Shown here in pieces: positions 42,454 through 51,911 of a stretch of 64,000 bases of DNA. The stretch comes from Bacteroidota bacterium. Its GTDB lineage: Bacteria > Bacteroidota > Rhodothermia > Rhodothermales > UBA10348. Location: contig JAJCYQ010000003.1 of assembly GCA_029262835.1 (NCBI GenBank), positions 61,562-125,561 on the forward strand, given 5' to 3'. Made by a program: the position numbers and the translations under genes. The notes under the pieces were generated by a model. The model was not told where the DNA came from and did not search any database. It saw nothing but the letters and a program-made list of their open reading frames with translations. The first letter of the stretch is position 1. Every line of letters begins with the position of its first letter.

Positions 42454-43350
42454 ATGAGATACATTACTTCAACACTTCTTCTCGCCGCGCTACTCATTGC
42501 GCTGCCACCTGAAGGTGCGTTGGCGCAGGAAACGTTCAAGATTACCATTGAGGACGGGGAGCTGTTCATCAACGGTAAGCCAATTCCCGCATCGGAGCTT
42601 CCACCGTCGCTCGATATTTCGTCCATATCCGGTACGCTCAACATCTGGAGCGACAAAAACGAACTTATCGAGATCGGCAACCTGCCTTTCAGGATAGAAG
42701 GCGACCGCCTCATACCAGCCGATACGAGCCGCGTACGCACAGGCCGCGTGACGGTCTTTTTCGCCGACGAGGACGGCCGCGCCCCAGTACGTGTTTTCCG
42801 GGCAGAGAACATGGAGGATGTACGGCCGGGTTCGAAGGAATTTGAGGTCCTCGTGGAAAAACTGCAGTTTCAGGCCCAGGAAATGGATAGTATGCGTGTG
42901 CGCCTACAGGTGGGCCCGAGTGGCGAACGGGAAATTATCGCGCGGCAGCTGGTGGCGGAAGCAGAGAATGCGGCGCTCATGGCGCGGGCACTACCCGATG
43001 CACAGCTCGCCGAGTATATGAGCCGGATTGAATCGACTGACAGGCACCTTTACGAGGGGCTCCGGCGCGAGCACAGACTGGAACTGGAATCCCGACGCCT
43101 GGCCAGTGGCATCCGGCGTGGCGTTGATGTGGACCAGCGCGAGAAACTGATGGAAGAACTGAAAAACACGCTCCACGAGATATTCGAACTCAAACAGGAG
43201 AATCGGCGGCGGGAAATTGCGCAATTGGACGAGCGACTCGACACGCTGCGCAAGACGCTCGCCGAACGGGAGCGTCAACGCGAAGCGCTCGTACAGCGGC
43301 GACTCGAGGAGTTGCTGAACGAACATTCGGCCCTTTTCATAATGAAGTAA
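42454..43350 (+). CDS. Secreted coiled-coil protein encoded with the sigma/anti-sigma pair
   Basis: ATG 42454 is preceded by AAGG and opens a signal peptide (ITSTLLLAALLIALPPEGALAQ). The mature 277 residues start with a beta-rich domain (FKITIEDGELFINGKPIPASELPPSL, TLNIWSDKNELIEIGN), and the second half is a long charged coiled coil (ENRRREIAQLDERLDTLRKTLAERERQREALVQRRLEEL). No family is recognised. Such proteins encoded beside an ECF sigma and its anti-sigma are often envelope-stress sensors or targets; that role is inferred from position. Confidence 0.7.
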   Translation: MRYITSTLLLAALLIALPPEGALAQETFKITIEDGELFINGKPIPASELPPSLDISSISGTLNIWSDKNELIEIGNLPFRIEGDRLIPADTSRVRTGRVTVFFADEDGRAPVRVFRAENMEDVRPGSKEFEVLVEKLQFQAQEMDSMRVRLQVGPSGEREIIARQLVAEAENAALMARALPDAQLAEYMSRIESTDRHLYEGLRREHRLELESRRLASGIRRGVDVDQREKLMEELKNTLHEIFELKQENRRREIAQLDERLDTLRKTLAERERQREALVQRRLEELLNEHSALFIMK

Positions 43351-43404
43351 GGCCCGTCCGGCGGTTGTCCGGATCAAGCCAACAGCACGGTGGTTCGCTG
43401 GTGC

Positions 43405-44529
43405 ATGCACCACTTGAATGGGAATTCCCGGCTGGTTCTGACGGCCTGCGTGCTGGCCGCCCTCGTGTCTGGGCTGGTGCCCGGCGCTGGGGCGCAGGTC
43501 ACACGCATCTCCTTCGCCGAGCGTAGTGATGGCCGTGGCCTTGTCGTACGCCTTCACACCGCGTCCCGGGTCCAGGCTTTTTCTGACGCCCCTGCTGGCG
43601 GACAGCAGGCCTTTGAAGTGACGCTGTTCAACACGCCGCTCGATCCGACGCACGAGACGACGCCTCCCATACATCCTGTGACATCCTACCAGTTACAGGA
43701 ACACGGTGGGCACACTTCCCTCCGGATTGACGTGGATGGGGACGTGATGGACGTGCGGTCGTACCGCGATGCCAGGTCGACTGACATCCTCATCGGAATC
43801 CAGACGCGTGTGCCAATGGACACGGGCCGATGGGTATTCGACACGGTGGTCATTGATCCGGGACACGGTGGGCAGGATCATGGGGCCCTCGGCCCCCGGG
43901 GCGAGCGCGAAAAAGACATTGTGCTGGCCGTGTCCATGAAGCTGGGTTCGTACCTGGAAGATTTGCTTGGCGTTGACGTGATCTACACCCGCACCAACGA
44001 CACATTCGTACCGCTCAACGAACGGGGCCGATTTGCCAACCAGGCGGGCGGCAAGCTGTTCGTCTCACTCCACGCCAATTCGGCACCCGACCGACGCGCC
44101 CAGGGCACGGAGACCTTTTTCGTCGGCATGCACAAGTCGGATGCCGCGCGGCGCGTCATGGAGCGCGAAAATGAGGTCATCCGATTCGAGGAAGACACGT
44201 CCGTCTACGAACAGTTCTCACCCGACGACCTGGTGCGCCTGCAACTCACCCAGAGCGCCTACATGCGACACAGTGAGGCGCTTGCCGCTGAAATCCAGTC
44301 GCAATTCCGCGACCGGGTTGGACGGCGCAACCGTGGCGTGAAGCAGGCCGGCTTCTATGTCCTCTGGAGCGCCTCGATGCCCGCCGTACTCGTGGAACTC
44401 GGGTTCATCAGTAACCCGGCAGAAGCCCGTTTCATGGCGTCCGACGAAGGCCAGACCTATCTTGCCAGTGCCATTTTCCGCTCCATCCGTGCTTTCAAAC
44501 AGTCATATGAAAAAGGACTCCATGATTGA
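43405..44529 (+). CDS. N-acetylmuramoyl-L-alanine amidase (Amidase_3) with AMIN-like domain
   Basis: ATG 43405 (GTG 43390 is possible) gives 374 residues with a signal peptide (SRLVLTACVLAALVSGLVPGAGAQ). Residues ~30-140 form an AMIN-like domain that binds the wall. The zinc amidase follows: TVVIDPGHGGQDHGALGPRGEREKDIVLAVSMKL (His, Glu), FVSLHANSAPDR (His) and MPAVLVELGFISNPAEAR (catalytic Glu). It cleaves between MurNAc and the stem peptide and helps daughter cells separate. Its end overlaps apt by eight bases. Confidence 0.93.
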   Translation: MHHLNGNSRLVLTACVLAALVSGLVPGAGAQVTRISFAERSDGRGLVVRLHTASRVQAFSDAPAGGQQAFEVTLFNTPLDPTHETTPPIHPVTSYQLQEHGGHTSLRIDVDGDVMDVRSYRDARSTDILIGIQTRVPMDTGRWVFDTVVIDPGHGGQDHGALGPRGEREKDIVLAVSMKLGSYLEDLLGVDVIYTRTNDTFVPLNERGRFANQAGGKLFVSLHANSAPDRRAQGTETFFVGMHKSDAARRVMERENEVIRFEEDTSVYEQFSPDDLVRLQLTQSAYMRHSEALAAEIQSQFRDRVGRRNRGVKQAGFYVLWSASMPAVLVELGFISNPAEARFMASDEGQTYLASAIFRSIRAFKQSYEKGLHD

Positions 44530-45043
44530 CCGCCTCGCGGGAGCTGTCCGGAACGTGCCGGACCACCCGGAGCCGGGCATTTCCTTCAAGGATATCACGC
44601 CGCTGCTCGCTGACAGCCGTCTTGTCCGCTATGCCGTGGACGAACTCGTTGGACCGTGGCGCGAGGCTGGCATAACCAAAGTGGTCGGAATTGAATCACG
44701 GGGTTTCATCCTGGGTGCCATGATTGCGGAAGAACTTGGGGCTGGCTTCGTGCCCGTTCGCAAGGAAGGGAAATTGCCCTATACCGCGATTCGCGAAACG
44801 TACGAGTTGGAGTACGGCACAGATACCATCGAAATGCACATCGACGCCATGGATGCCTCCGATATCGTGCTTATTCACGACGATGTGCTGGCCACGGGGG
44901 GAACAGCGGCGGCCACGGAACGTCTGGTGGAGTTCGCTGGCGCCTCCGTGGCCGGCTTCTCGTTCCTCATTGAGATCGGCGCCCTCGACGGCCGCTCTGC
45001 CCTGCGCGGACATGCCCCGGTCCACATCCTGCTGACATTATAA
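44522..45043 (+). CDS. apt: Adenine phosphoribosyltransferase
   Basis: ATG 44522 follows AAGGA at the right distance and gives 173 residues, the usual length of Apt. Features: VPDHPEPGISFKDITPLLAD, VVGIESRGFILGAMIAEELGAGFVPVRKEGKLPY, and the PRPP loop VLIHDDVLATGGTAAATERLVE. It salvages adenine to AMP with PRPP. It overlaps the amidase gene by eight bases. Confidence 0.96.
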   Translation: MIDRLAGAVRNVPDHPEPGISFKDITPLLADSRLVRYAVDELVGPWREAGITKVVGIESRGFILGAMIAEELGAGFVPVRKEGKLPYTAIRETYELEYGTDTIEMHIDAMDASDIVLIHDDVLATGGTAAATERLVEFAGASVAGFSFLIEIGALDGRSALRGHAPVHILLTL

Positions 45044-45061
45044 TATTCACATCCTGAACCA

Positions 45062-45631
45062 ATGACCGTGATTCGTACGCGCCTGCATTTTCTGCTTCTG
45101 ATGACGGCCCTTTTCGTGATGGGGTGTGATTCCAGCAGTTCGGGTGGGGACACGATTTTTCTCCGCCATGAACTCACAGAAGACATAGGGGGAAGTCCCA
45201 TCACACTTGCCTTTTCGGCCGATGATCTGTCAACCGGACGGCTCCAGGATATAATCTGTGACTGCGAACTCGACATTGCGTCATTCCTCGACGTACAGGG
45301 CTTCTCGAAGTCAGATATCGTCGCGGCCCGGCTCGAAGCCGCCGAAATCGTGATGCTCTTCCCTGTCAACGAAAATGTGGATTTCCTGGATCAGGCTATT
45401 CTGAAACTGACGGCACCCGGGATATCTCCGACTGAAGTCGCCAACACATCCTCCTTTCCGTCAAGTCGAACGGGTAGCATGAATATCCTGCCGAACCGGG
45501 ACATCGCCTCGTTTCTGGACCGCCCCACATTCGGACTCATTCTGCAGATTGACCCGGCCACACTGCGGGCAGGCCAGGACTACCAGATGAGCCTCGTCCT
45601 GGATATGCGCCTGGAAGTGAGCGGCATTTGA
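45062..45631 (+). CDS. Lipoprotein of unknown function
   Basis: 189 residues with a lipoprotein signal (HFLLLMTALFVMGC, Cys at about residue 22) and a Ser/Gly linker. The mature part has beta-strand-like segments (SPITLAFSADDLSTGRLQDI, LDIASFLDVQGFSKSDIVAAR, FGLILQIDPATLRAGQDYQMSLVLDMRLE). I do not recognise a family. It follows apt by 18 bases on the same strand. Confidence 0.65.
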   Translation: MTVIRTRLHFLLLMTALFVMGCDSSSSGGDTIFLRHELTEDIGGSPITLAFSADDLSTGRLQDIICDCELDIASFLDVQGFSKSDIVAARLEAAEIVMLFPVNENVDFLDQAILKLTAPGISPTEVANTSSFPSSRTGSMNILPNRDIASFLDRPTFGLILQIDPATLRAGQDYQMSLVLDMRLEVSGI

Positions 45632-45668
45632 CGCGAAGCGAGGTCCAACGGAGACTGTGCCGGCCACC

Positions 45669-46070
45669 TTACTTCACGGCTACGCAGGATATTTCCACAC
45701 GGGCGCCCCGCGGAAGGGCCGATACACCCACCGCTTCCCGGGCAGGCGCGTTCTCCCCGAAATAGCGCGAGTAGATCTCATTGATCTGGGCGTAGTCGTT
45801 GATGTCGGTCATGTAGACCCGGCACACGACGACATGGTCGAACGTCATGCCGGCGGCGGTCAAGACGCCCTTCAGATTCTCCAGCACACGTTCGGTCTCC
45901 GACTCGATACCATCGACTACCATGTGACCGCTTTCCGGATCAATGGCAATCTGTCCCGAACAATAGAGCGTCTCACCTACCTGTACGGCCTGACTGTACG
46001 GTCCTATGGCCGCCGGGGCGAGTTTGGTGCGGACCCTTGATCGATCGTTCACGACTTGTTTGTTGCGCAT
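45669..46070 (-). CDS. RidA family imine/enamine deaminase
   Basis: ATG 46070 gives 133 residues, the usual family size. It matches RidA/YjgF: APAAIGPYSQAVQVGETLYCSGQIAIDPESG, TERVLENLKGVLTAAGMTFDHVVVCRVYMTDINDYAQINEIYSRYFGENAPAREAVGVSALPRGARVEISCVA. The Arg near the ARE motif and the final Glu are the catalytic positions. It removes reactive enamines produced by PLP enzymes. It is divergent from the SDR gene. Confidence 0.95.
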   Translation of the reverse strand: MRNKQVVNDRSRVRTKLAPAAIGPYSQAVQVGETLYCSGQIAIDPESGHMVVDGIESETERVLENLKGVLTAAGMTFDHVVVCRVYMTDINDYAQINEIYSRYFGENAPAREAVGVSALPRGARVEISCVAVK

Positions 46071-46157
46071 CCTGTATCCTGTGGCTATATATGAACCCAA
46101 CATGCGCCTAAAGCGCACCTTGAACAAACGAATAATCGTTTAAGACAGAAAAAAACC

Positions 46158-46973
46158 GTGCATCTTGGACTCGATAACCGCGTGGCCTTCGTTGCTGGTG
46201 CAAGCAGCGGACTCGGTCGCGCCACCGCCCGCGCCCTCCTCCTGGAGGGATGCCGCGTGGCCATCTGCTCCCGCTCGTCGGAACGCATTCAGTGCGCCGC
46301 CATGGACCTGGCTCGCGAAGCAGGCGTACCCGATGACCGTATTCTTCCCCTGGTATGTGATGTCTCGCAGGAAAGTATGGTCCGGGCCGCCCTTGAACGG
46401 ACGGCCCAACATTTTGGACAGCTCAACATCCTCATCACGAATGCCGGCGGGCCACCAACGGGTACCGTAGAGGATTTCAGCGCCGACGACTGGCGCTCGG
46501 CCCTGGAGCTCAACCTTGTCAGCACCATCAATCTCACACGTGCCGCCCTGCCCCACCTGCGCCGTGCCGCTTGCGGCGACAACCCTTTGGCGCGTATACT
46601 GATGGTCACATCCATGTCTGCAAAGCAGCCCGTCCCAGGGCTCTACCTGTCCAACGTATCGCGTGCAGGCGTTCAGGGATTTGCCAAAAGCCTGTCGGAA
46701 GAGGTAGGCGTGGAAGGCATCACGGTCAACACCATCCTGCCGGGCTACACCCGCACCGACCGCCTCACGCACCTGTCCGAAGCGCTCGCCGAGAGGAAGG
46801 GCCTGTCGGAAGACGACATTGAAGCCGGGTGGGCAGACCAGGCAGCGCTGAAACGCGTCGGCCGCGAGGAAGAGTTCGCCGCTGCCGCGGTATTCCTGGT
46901 CAGCGAACCAGCGGCGTTCATCACCGGAGTTGCACTTCCCGTGGACGGCGGTGCCATCAAGGGACTGCTCTGA
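46158..46973 (+). CDS. SDR family oxidoreductase
   Basis: GTG 46158 (MHLGLDNRVAFVAGASSGLGRATA) gives 271 residues. The Rossmann motif GASSGLG is at about 14-20, NAGGPPTG follows the NAG position, and the active site has SMSAKQPVPGLYLSNVSRAGVQGFAKSLSEEVG in which the usual YxxxK is replaced by a Tyr/Ser/Arg arrangement (LYLSNVSRAG). The family's C-terminus (VNTILPGYTRT, FLVSEPAAFITGVALPVDGG) is normal. The substrate is unknown; the catalytic tetrad may be altered. Its stop overlaps the next gene (TGATG). Confidence 0.88.
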   Translation: MHLGLDNRVAFVAGASSGLGRATARALLLEGCRVAICSRSSERIQCAAMDLAREAGVPDDRILPLVCDVSQESMVRAALERTAQHFGQLNILITNAGGPPTGTVEDFSADDWRSALELNLVSTINLTRAALPHLRRAACGDNPLARILMVTSMSAKQPVPGLYLSNVSRAGVQGFAKSLSEEVGVEGITVNTILPGYTRTDRLTHLSEALAERKGLSEDDIEAGWADQAALKRVGREEEFAAAAVFLVSEPAAFITGVALPVDGGAIKGLL

Positions 46974-47950
46974 TGGACGGCTCCACATCCACGCTGCTGC
47001 GGGTCGCCTTTGCCTGCCTGGTTTTTTCTGGATGCGATCGACAGGCGGCGCCCGGCGGCCCCGCGGCCAACGGACCGCCTGCGGATACGCCCTTTATCAT
47101 GGTACTCGGCACGGCGCAGGACGGTGGTGTCCCCCAAGCCGGCGCCCACGACCATCCGGCATGGACCCAGCCAGACCGCCGACACCTGGCCACGAGCCTG
47201 GGCCTTGTGGACCCGGCAACAGGCGAACGCTGGATGTTCGAAGCCACGCCCGACTTCCGCCAGCAATGGCATGCGCTCGACACCGCAGCTGGCAAGCGGG
47301 AGAAGAACGTCCCGGACGGCATTTTTCTCACGCATGCCCACATGGGTCACTACACCGGGCTCATGTTCCTGGGCCATGAATCGCTGGGTGCCACGGGCGT
47401 CCCGGTGCACGCCATGGAACAGATGGGCGCGTTTCTGCGCACGAACGGCCCCTGGAGCCAACTTGTCACGCTCGGAAATATCTCCCTGCAGCCACTCGCC
47501 GCGGACTCTACCATCCATCTTACCGAGCGCATCCGCGTAACCCCACTCCGTGTTCCGCATCGACAGGAATTTTCGGAAGTGGTAGCCTACCGCATTGAGG
47601 GCCCCACGCGGAGCGTGCTGTTCGTTCCCGATATCGATTCGTGGGAAGAATGGGACGCGGAGGGAACGCGCCTCGAAGACGTACTCGCAGATGTTGATCT
47701 GGCCTACGTAGATGCTACATTCTATGCCGACGGAGAAATCCCGGGGCGGGACATGAGTACGTTTCCGCATCCGTTCATTGCTCATACCATGGCGCGCCTC
47801 GAGCGTGCCTCTGCCGACACCAAGGCTAAAATCCGTTTCATTCACCTCAATCACACCAATCCAGCGCTCGTGGCGGCCAGCCCCGAGAGGCGCGCCATTG
47901 AAGCGGCCGGATTCGGCGTCGCCGTGCGCGGTGACATGGAATCGTTGTGA
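46973..47950 (+). CDS. PqqB-like metallo-beta-lactamase-fold lipoprotein
   Basis: ATG 46973 overlaps the SDR stop and gives 325 residues. A lipoprotein signal (LLRVAFACLVFSGC) is followed by a PqqB-like MBL domain: FIMVLGTAQDGGVPQAGAHD, RRHLATSLGLVDPATGERWMFEATPDFRQQ, FLTHAHMGHYTGLMFLG (HxHxGH, metal site), RSVLFVPDIDSWEEW and IRFIHLNHTNPAL. PqqB itself is cytosolic and works in PQQ synthesis; this secreted version and the lack of other pqq genes argue for a different role. Confidence 0.85.
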   Translation: MDGSTSTLLRVAFACLVFSGCDRQAAPGGPAANGPPADTPFIMVLGTAQDGGVPQAGAHDHPAWTQPDRRHLATSLGLVDPATGERWMFEATPDFRQQWHALDTAAGKREKNVPDGIFLTHAHMGHYTGLMFLGHESLGATGVPVHAMEQMGAFLRTNGPWSQLVTLGNISLQPLAADSTIHLTERIRVTPLRVPHRQEFSEVVAYRIEGPTRSVLFVPDIDSWEEWDAEGTRLEDVLADVDLAYVDATFYADGEIPGRDMSTFPHPFIAHTMARLERASADTKAKIRFIHLNHTNPALVAASPERRAIEAAGFGVAVRGDMESL

Positions 47951-47981
47951 CCCGGTCCTGACAAAACACACCACCAGACCT

Positions 47982-50819
47982 ATGAACGTCCGCTCTTTCT
48001 CTGTTCTTGTTGCCGCCATGCTGCTCATGACAGCGTCCCATTCTTCTGCACAGTCGCGCCGCGCACTGGATCACGAGGATGTAAACGCCTGGCGTCACAT
48101 CACCGACCGCCAGCTGTCGGCCGACGGCCGCTGGGTGGTATGGGTCGATGCGCCCGAAGAGGGCGACCCTATGCTCCACATCCAGGAGACGGGTGGCGAT
48201 GGTCGGCTGGATATTCCATTCGGGGATGATCCTGCGTTCGTCGGAGATCATGATGCCATTGCGTTCCGCATGAAGGCTCCCTTTGACTCCACGCGGCAGG
48301 CCAAGCTCGACGAGCGCAAGAAAGAGGACATGCCAGCCGATTCGCTGGTCGTAGTTGACCTTTCGACCATGCGGACGTCGGTTCTGGGGTCGCTTGCCAG
48401 CTTCAAGGTGCCCGACGAGTCCGGGTCTCGCGTAGCCTTCACCGTGGCAGCGGGCGACGTCGTGGAAGACACAACCGAGGCCGATTCCACGCTATCGGAA
48501 GATATTCCCGAGAAAAAGGAGGGAGCGACGCTTGTGGTCGTGGATCTCGGCGATGGCAGCCGGCACGAAGTACACCACGTTACCGACTGGGCGTTTTCAG
48601 AGGATGGGAAACGCCTTGTATACACGAGGCAGTCAAAAGATGGCTCGGTGGATGGTCTGTATGAGTGGCGGGTCGGGGCCGATGGGCCCGCCGTTGTGGA
48701 CCAGCGCCCGGGGCAATTCGGCACGTTTGCCCTGTCCCGGGATGGGGAGCAGTTGGCGTGGCTCACGAATGCGGCCTCCTGGCCAGCCGAGCAGCCCGAA
48801 ATGCGCCTGCATCTGCGCTCGGGAATGGGCGAGTCCAGGCAGGTCGATACCGCCTTTCTGCCCGACGACTGGTGGGTCAGTGAGCACGGCCAGGTCCGAT
48901 TCTCCGAGTCGGGGGAGCGGCTGTTTTTCGGGACATCGCCCGTTCCTGCGCCCGAGCCCGACCACTCGGACAAACTCGACTCCGAAACGGTGGAAATCGA
49001 CGTATGGTCATGGACCGATCCGCTGCTCCAACCCATGCAGCTCGTTCAGCGGAAACGTGAACTGGAGCGCACCTACGATGCAGTCTATTTCCTGGCGTCG
49101 GATGCCGCACGGCAACTGGAAACCGAAGATATGCCCGATGTTACGGTGAGCCTGAAGGGAGACGGCGAATGGGCATTGGGCGAAAGTAACCTGCCCTACC
49201 GACAGCAGATTTCGTGGGACTGGCCCCGATATATCGATGCCTGGGCTGTGCATGTGGAGTCGGGCGAGCGCACCCTTGTTCTTGAGGGGCAGCAGGCCAG
49301 CGCCTCCATGTCCCCGGGCGGTGCGTGGATTACCTGGTGGGACGGCGATGAGGAGGCGTGGTTTGCGTACCGGACCGGATCAGGTACGCCGCGTAACGCG
49401 GGAGCAGGTGCAAGCGACGCCGACGTGGTAAACCTTTCTGCCGCGCTTCCACATTCCGTAACCGATCCGCTGCATGACTGGCCCATGCTGCCGTCGTCAG
49501 AGGGCTGGGCGGGCTGGACGGAGGACGACGGCCTCTTTGTAATCTACGATCCGCACGACGTCTGGGCCGTCGACCCCGACCAGCCCGCCCAGCCCCGTTC
49601 GCTGACCGAAGGCGTAGGACGGGAGCTCGGCATGCGCTTCCGCGTCGTTGATCTGGACGCAGAGAATCCGTGGATCGAGCCTGAGTTCTACCTGTCGGCC
49701 TTCGACTACGCGACCAAACAGACCGGCTACTGGCGCGACCGCCTACGCGGCCGCCGAGAGCCAGAGCGTCTCGTCATGGGCGACGCGCGTTTCAGTCGGC
49801 TTGAGCGCGCCGAGGAGAATGCAGACGTATTCATGTACGCGCGGGAGACGTTCGCCGAGTATCCGGAAGTCAGCCTCTCCGGGCCGATGCTTTCCGATGC
49901 CCGGGTGGTCAGCGACACCAATCCGCAGCAGGCCAACTTCTACTGGGGTAGTGGACAGCTCGTACAGTGGACATCGCTGGATGGGCAACTTCTTGACGGC
50001 ATACTCTACACGCCAGAGGGTTTTGATCCGGAAAAGCAGTACCCCATGATGGTCTATTTCTACGAGAAAAACTCCGAGGGACTGTTCAGCCACTTTGCCC
50101 CCCGAGCCTCCCGATCTATCATTGACCGTTCCTTCTACGTATCGCGCGGCTACCTTCTTTTCGTGCCCGATATTCCGTACAAGGTCGGGTATCCGGGCGA
50201 GAGCGCAATGAACGCCGTCATGCCCGGCGTCACGCACCTGATAGCGCAGGGCTTTGTGGATCCGGACCGGATTGGCGTGCAGGGCCACAGTTGGGGCGGC
50301 TATCAGATTGCGCACATGGTCACCCGCACCAACCTGTTCGCGGCCGCCGAGGCGGGCGCTCCGGTTGTGAACATGACGAGTGCCTACGGGGGCATCCGCT
50401 GGGCCAGCGGTATGAGCCGCATGTTCCAGTACGAACGCTCACAGAGCCGGATCGGCGGAACGCTCTGGAACGCCCAGCAGACGTACATCGTGAACTCGCC
50501 CCTGTTCTACGCCGACAAGGTCGAAACGCCGCTCCTCATGATGCACAACGACGAAGACGGCGCCGTGCCGTGGTACCAGGGGATCGAGTACTTCGTGGCG
50601 CTGCGTCGACTCGGCAAGCCCGTCTGGATGCTGAACTACAACGGCGAGGCCCACGGCCTGCAGAACCTGCACAACAAGCGGGATTTCTCCATCCGTATGC
50701 AGCAGTTTTTTGATCATTACCTGATGGATGCGCCCGCGCCCGTGTGGCTCGCAGACGGTATTCCGGCCGTCAAAAAAGGCCACACGCTGGGGCTGGAGCC
50801 TTCACGGACCGGGCACTGA
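47982..50819 (+). CDS. Secreted S9 family prolyl oligopeptidase-like peptidase
   Basis: ATG 47982 opens a signal peptide (VLVAAMLLMTASHSSAQ) and gives 945 residues. The N-terminal ~600 residues are a WD40-like propeller that limits access. The C-terminal alpha/beta hydrolase domain has IGVQGHSWGGYQIAHM with Ser770, an Asp near 857-859 (HNDEDGAVPW) and GEAHGLQ with His891, and starts with YPMMVYFYEKNSEG. It probably digests oligopeptides in the periplasm. Its last 18 bases overlap the convergent MBL gene. Confidence 0.92.
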   Translation: MNVRSFSVLVAAMLLMTASHSSAQSRRALDHEDVNAWRHITDRQLSADGRWVVWVDAPEEGDPMLHIQETGGDGRLDIPFGDDPAFVGDHDAIAFRMKAPFDSTRQAKLDERKKEDMPADSLVVVDLSTMRTSVLGSLASFKVPDESGSRVAFTVAAGDVVEDTTEADSTLSEDIPEKKEGATLVVVDLGDGSRHEVHHVTDWAFSEDGKRLVYTRQSKDGSVDGLYEWRVGADGPAVVDQRPGQFGTFALSRDGEQLAWLTNAASWPAEQPEMRLHLRSGMGESRQVDTAFLPDDWWVSEHGQVRFSESGERLFFGTSPVPAPEPDHSDKLDSETVEIDVWSWTDPLLQPMQLVQRKRELERTYDAVYFLASDAARQLETEDMPDVTVSLKGDGEWALGESNLPYRQQISWDWPRYIDAWAVHVESGERTLVLEGQQASASMSPGGAWITWWDGDEEAWFAYRTGSGTPRNAGAGASDADVVNLSAALPHSVTDPLHDWPMLPSSEGWAGWTEDDGLFVIYDPHDVWAVDPDQPAQPRSLTEGVGRELGMRFRVVDLDAENPWIEPEFYLSAFDYATKQTGYWRDRLRGRREPERLVMGDARFSRLERAEENADVFMYARETFAEYPEVSLSGPMLSDARVVSDTNPQQANFYWGSGQLVQWTSLDGQLLDGILYTPEGFDPEKQYPMMVYFYEKNSEGLFSHFAPRASRSIIDRSFYVSRGYLLFVPDIPYKVGYPGESAMNAVMPGVTHLIAQGFVDPDRIGVQGHSWGGYQIAHMVTRTNLFAAAEAGAPVVNMTSAYGGIRWASGMSRMFQYERSQSRIGGTLWNAQQTYIVNSPLFYADKVETPLLMMHNDEDGAVPWYQGIEYFVALRRLGKPVWMLNYNGEAHGLQNLHNKRDFSIRMQQFFDHYLMDAPAPVWLADGIPAVKKGHTLGLEPSRTGH

Positions 50820-51617
50820 TCGGGTAGAAAATCGCATGCCATCGTAGCCGAGTCGCATGCCGTCCGGCAGCGACGCATTCACGTCGTCGTGGCGCACGCC
50901 GTGCGCCATATGGATGAACCGCGTCTCACGCGCTCCAATTCGCCGGGCCTCTTCTACCGCCTGATCAATAGAAAAATGCATGGGGTGTGGCTTGGGCCGC
51001 AGGGCGTCGAGTACGAGCACGTCGAGATCCTCGAGCAGCGAACGGCTACCGAACGGGATTTCGCTGACATCAGTCAGGTAGGCAAACGCACCTATACGGT
51101 ACCCGAGAACGGGAAGCGATCCATGCATGGCCGGTATGGGGACAATCTGGACGCGGGCGCTGCTGCTTCGCGAGTGGACCTCGAAAGGCCCCTCGACGGT
51201 GTGCATGTCGAGCCGGGCCACGCCAGGATACGAGCCATCCCGGAAAATGTATCCAAACATGCTGCGAAGGACATCGGCCGAGTTTTCCATGGCGTAGCAC
51301 GGTATGGCCGTGCGATTCTCAAACAGGAATGGGCGCAGGTCGTCGAGCCCAACCACGTGGTCAAAATGGTGATGCGTGATGAGAACTGCATCGATATCCC
51401 GGATACCATAGAGCAGCGCCTGCTCGCGGAAGTCGGGGCCCGCATCTATAAGAATATGCACGCCATCGACTTCTACGAAGCATGACGAGCGGAGCCTGCG
51501 GTCGTGCGGGTTGCCCGACGTACAGGTCGCGCAACTGCAGCCCACAACCGGAATACCCGTCGAGGTTCCTGTGCCCAATAGTTGGACGTGCACGCGTCCC
51601 GGTGACAACGCTCCCAC
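50802..51617 (-). CDS. MBL fold metallo-hydrolase (PhnP-like phosphodiesterase)
   Basis: GTG 51617 gives 271 residues. Features: VQLLGTGTSTGIPVVGCSCATCTSGNPHDRRLRSS (the Cys-rich PhnP-like entry), ILIDAGPDFREQAL, VLITHHHFDHVVGLDDLRPF (HHxDH), YLTDVSEIPFGS and RFIHMAHGV. PhnP enzymes cleave phosphoribosyl 1,2-cyclic phosphate, but relatives act on other cyclic phosphodiesters, and no phn genes are near. It overlaps the S9 gene end to end by 18 bases. Confidence 0.92.
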   Translation of the reverse strand: MGALSPGRVHVQLLGTGTSTGIPVVGCSCATCTSGNPHDRRLRSSCFVEVDGVHILIDAGPDFREQALLYGIRDIDAVLITHHHFDHVVGLDDLRPFLFENRTAIPCYAMENSADVLRSMFGYIFRDGSYPGVARLDMHTVEGPFEVHSRSSSARVQIVPIPAMHGSLPVLGYRIGAFAYLTDVSEIPFGSRSLLEDLDVLVLDALRPKPHPMHFSIDQAVEEARRIGARETRFIHMAHGVRHDDVNASLPDGMRLGYDGMRFSTRSVPGP

Positions 51618-51623
51618 TCTGGG

Positions 51624-51908
51624 CTACTCCTCCGTCTCGATTTCCACGACATCGTGGCGCGCCCACGCATCCTCGAGAGCCCGACGAACAGCAGGTCTCA
51701 GAAAGATGGTGTCTACCGGAAGGTCCTGGAGGGCATCGGCCAGAACGGCCAGGTGGATTTCAGGTGGATGGCGGCGGTTGAGCATGAGGAGCGCTTCGTC
51801 ATTTCGCACACAGGGACCACCGCGAAAATTGCCATTTTCACGCCGAACGCGGAGTCCGAGCTGCTCCACGGCCTTTTCCAGTTCTTTTACAATCTGAGTC
51901 GTCTTCAT
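51624..51908 (-). CDS. Conserved hypothetical protein
   Basis: 94 residues from ATG 51908, without signal or membrane segment. It has an N-terminal helix (IVKELEKAVEQLGLRVRRENG), a loop with GGPCVRNDEALLMLNRRHPPEIHLAVLADAL, and an acidic end. This pattern occurs in Bacteroidota and looks like a small metal- or nucleotide-binding protein, but I cannot name it. It lies six bases before the MBL gene and three bases after the outer-membrane gene, so the three form one transcript. Confidence 0.7.
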   Translation of the reverse strand: MKTTQIVKELEKAVEQLGLRVRRENGNFRGGPCVRNDEALLMLNRRHPPEIHLAVLADALQDLPVDTIFLRPAVRRALEDAWARHDVVEIETEE

Positions 51909-51911
51909 GGA

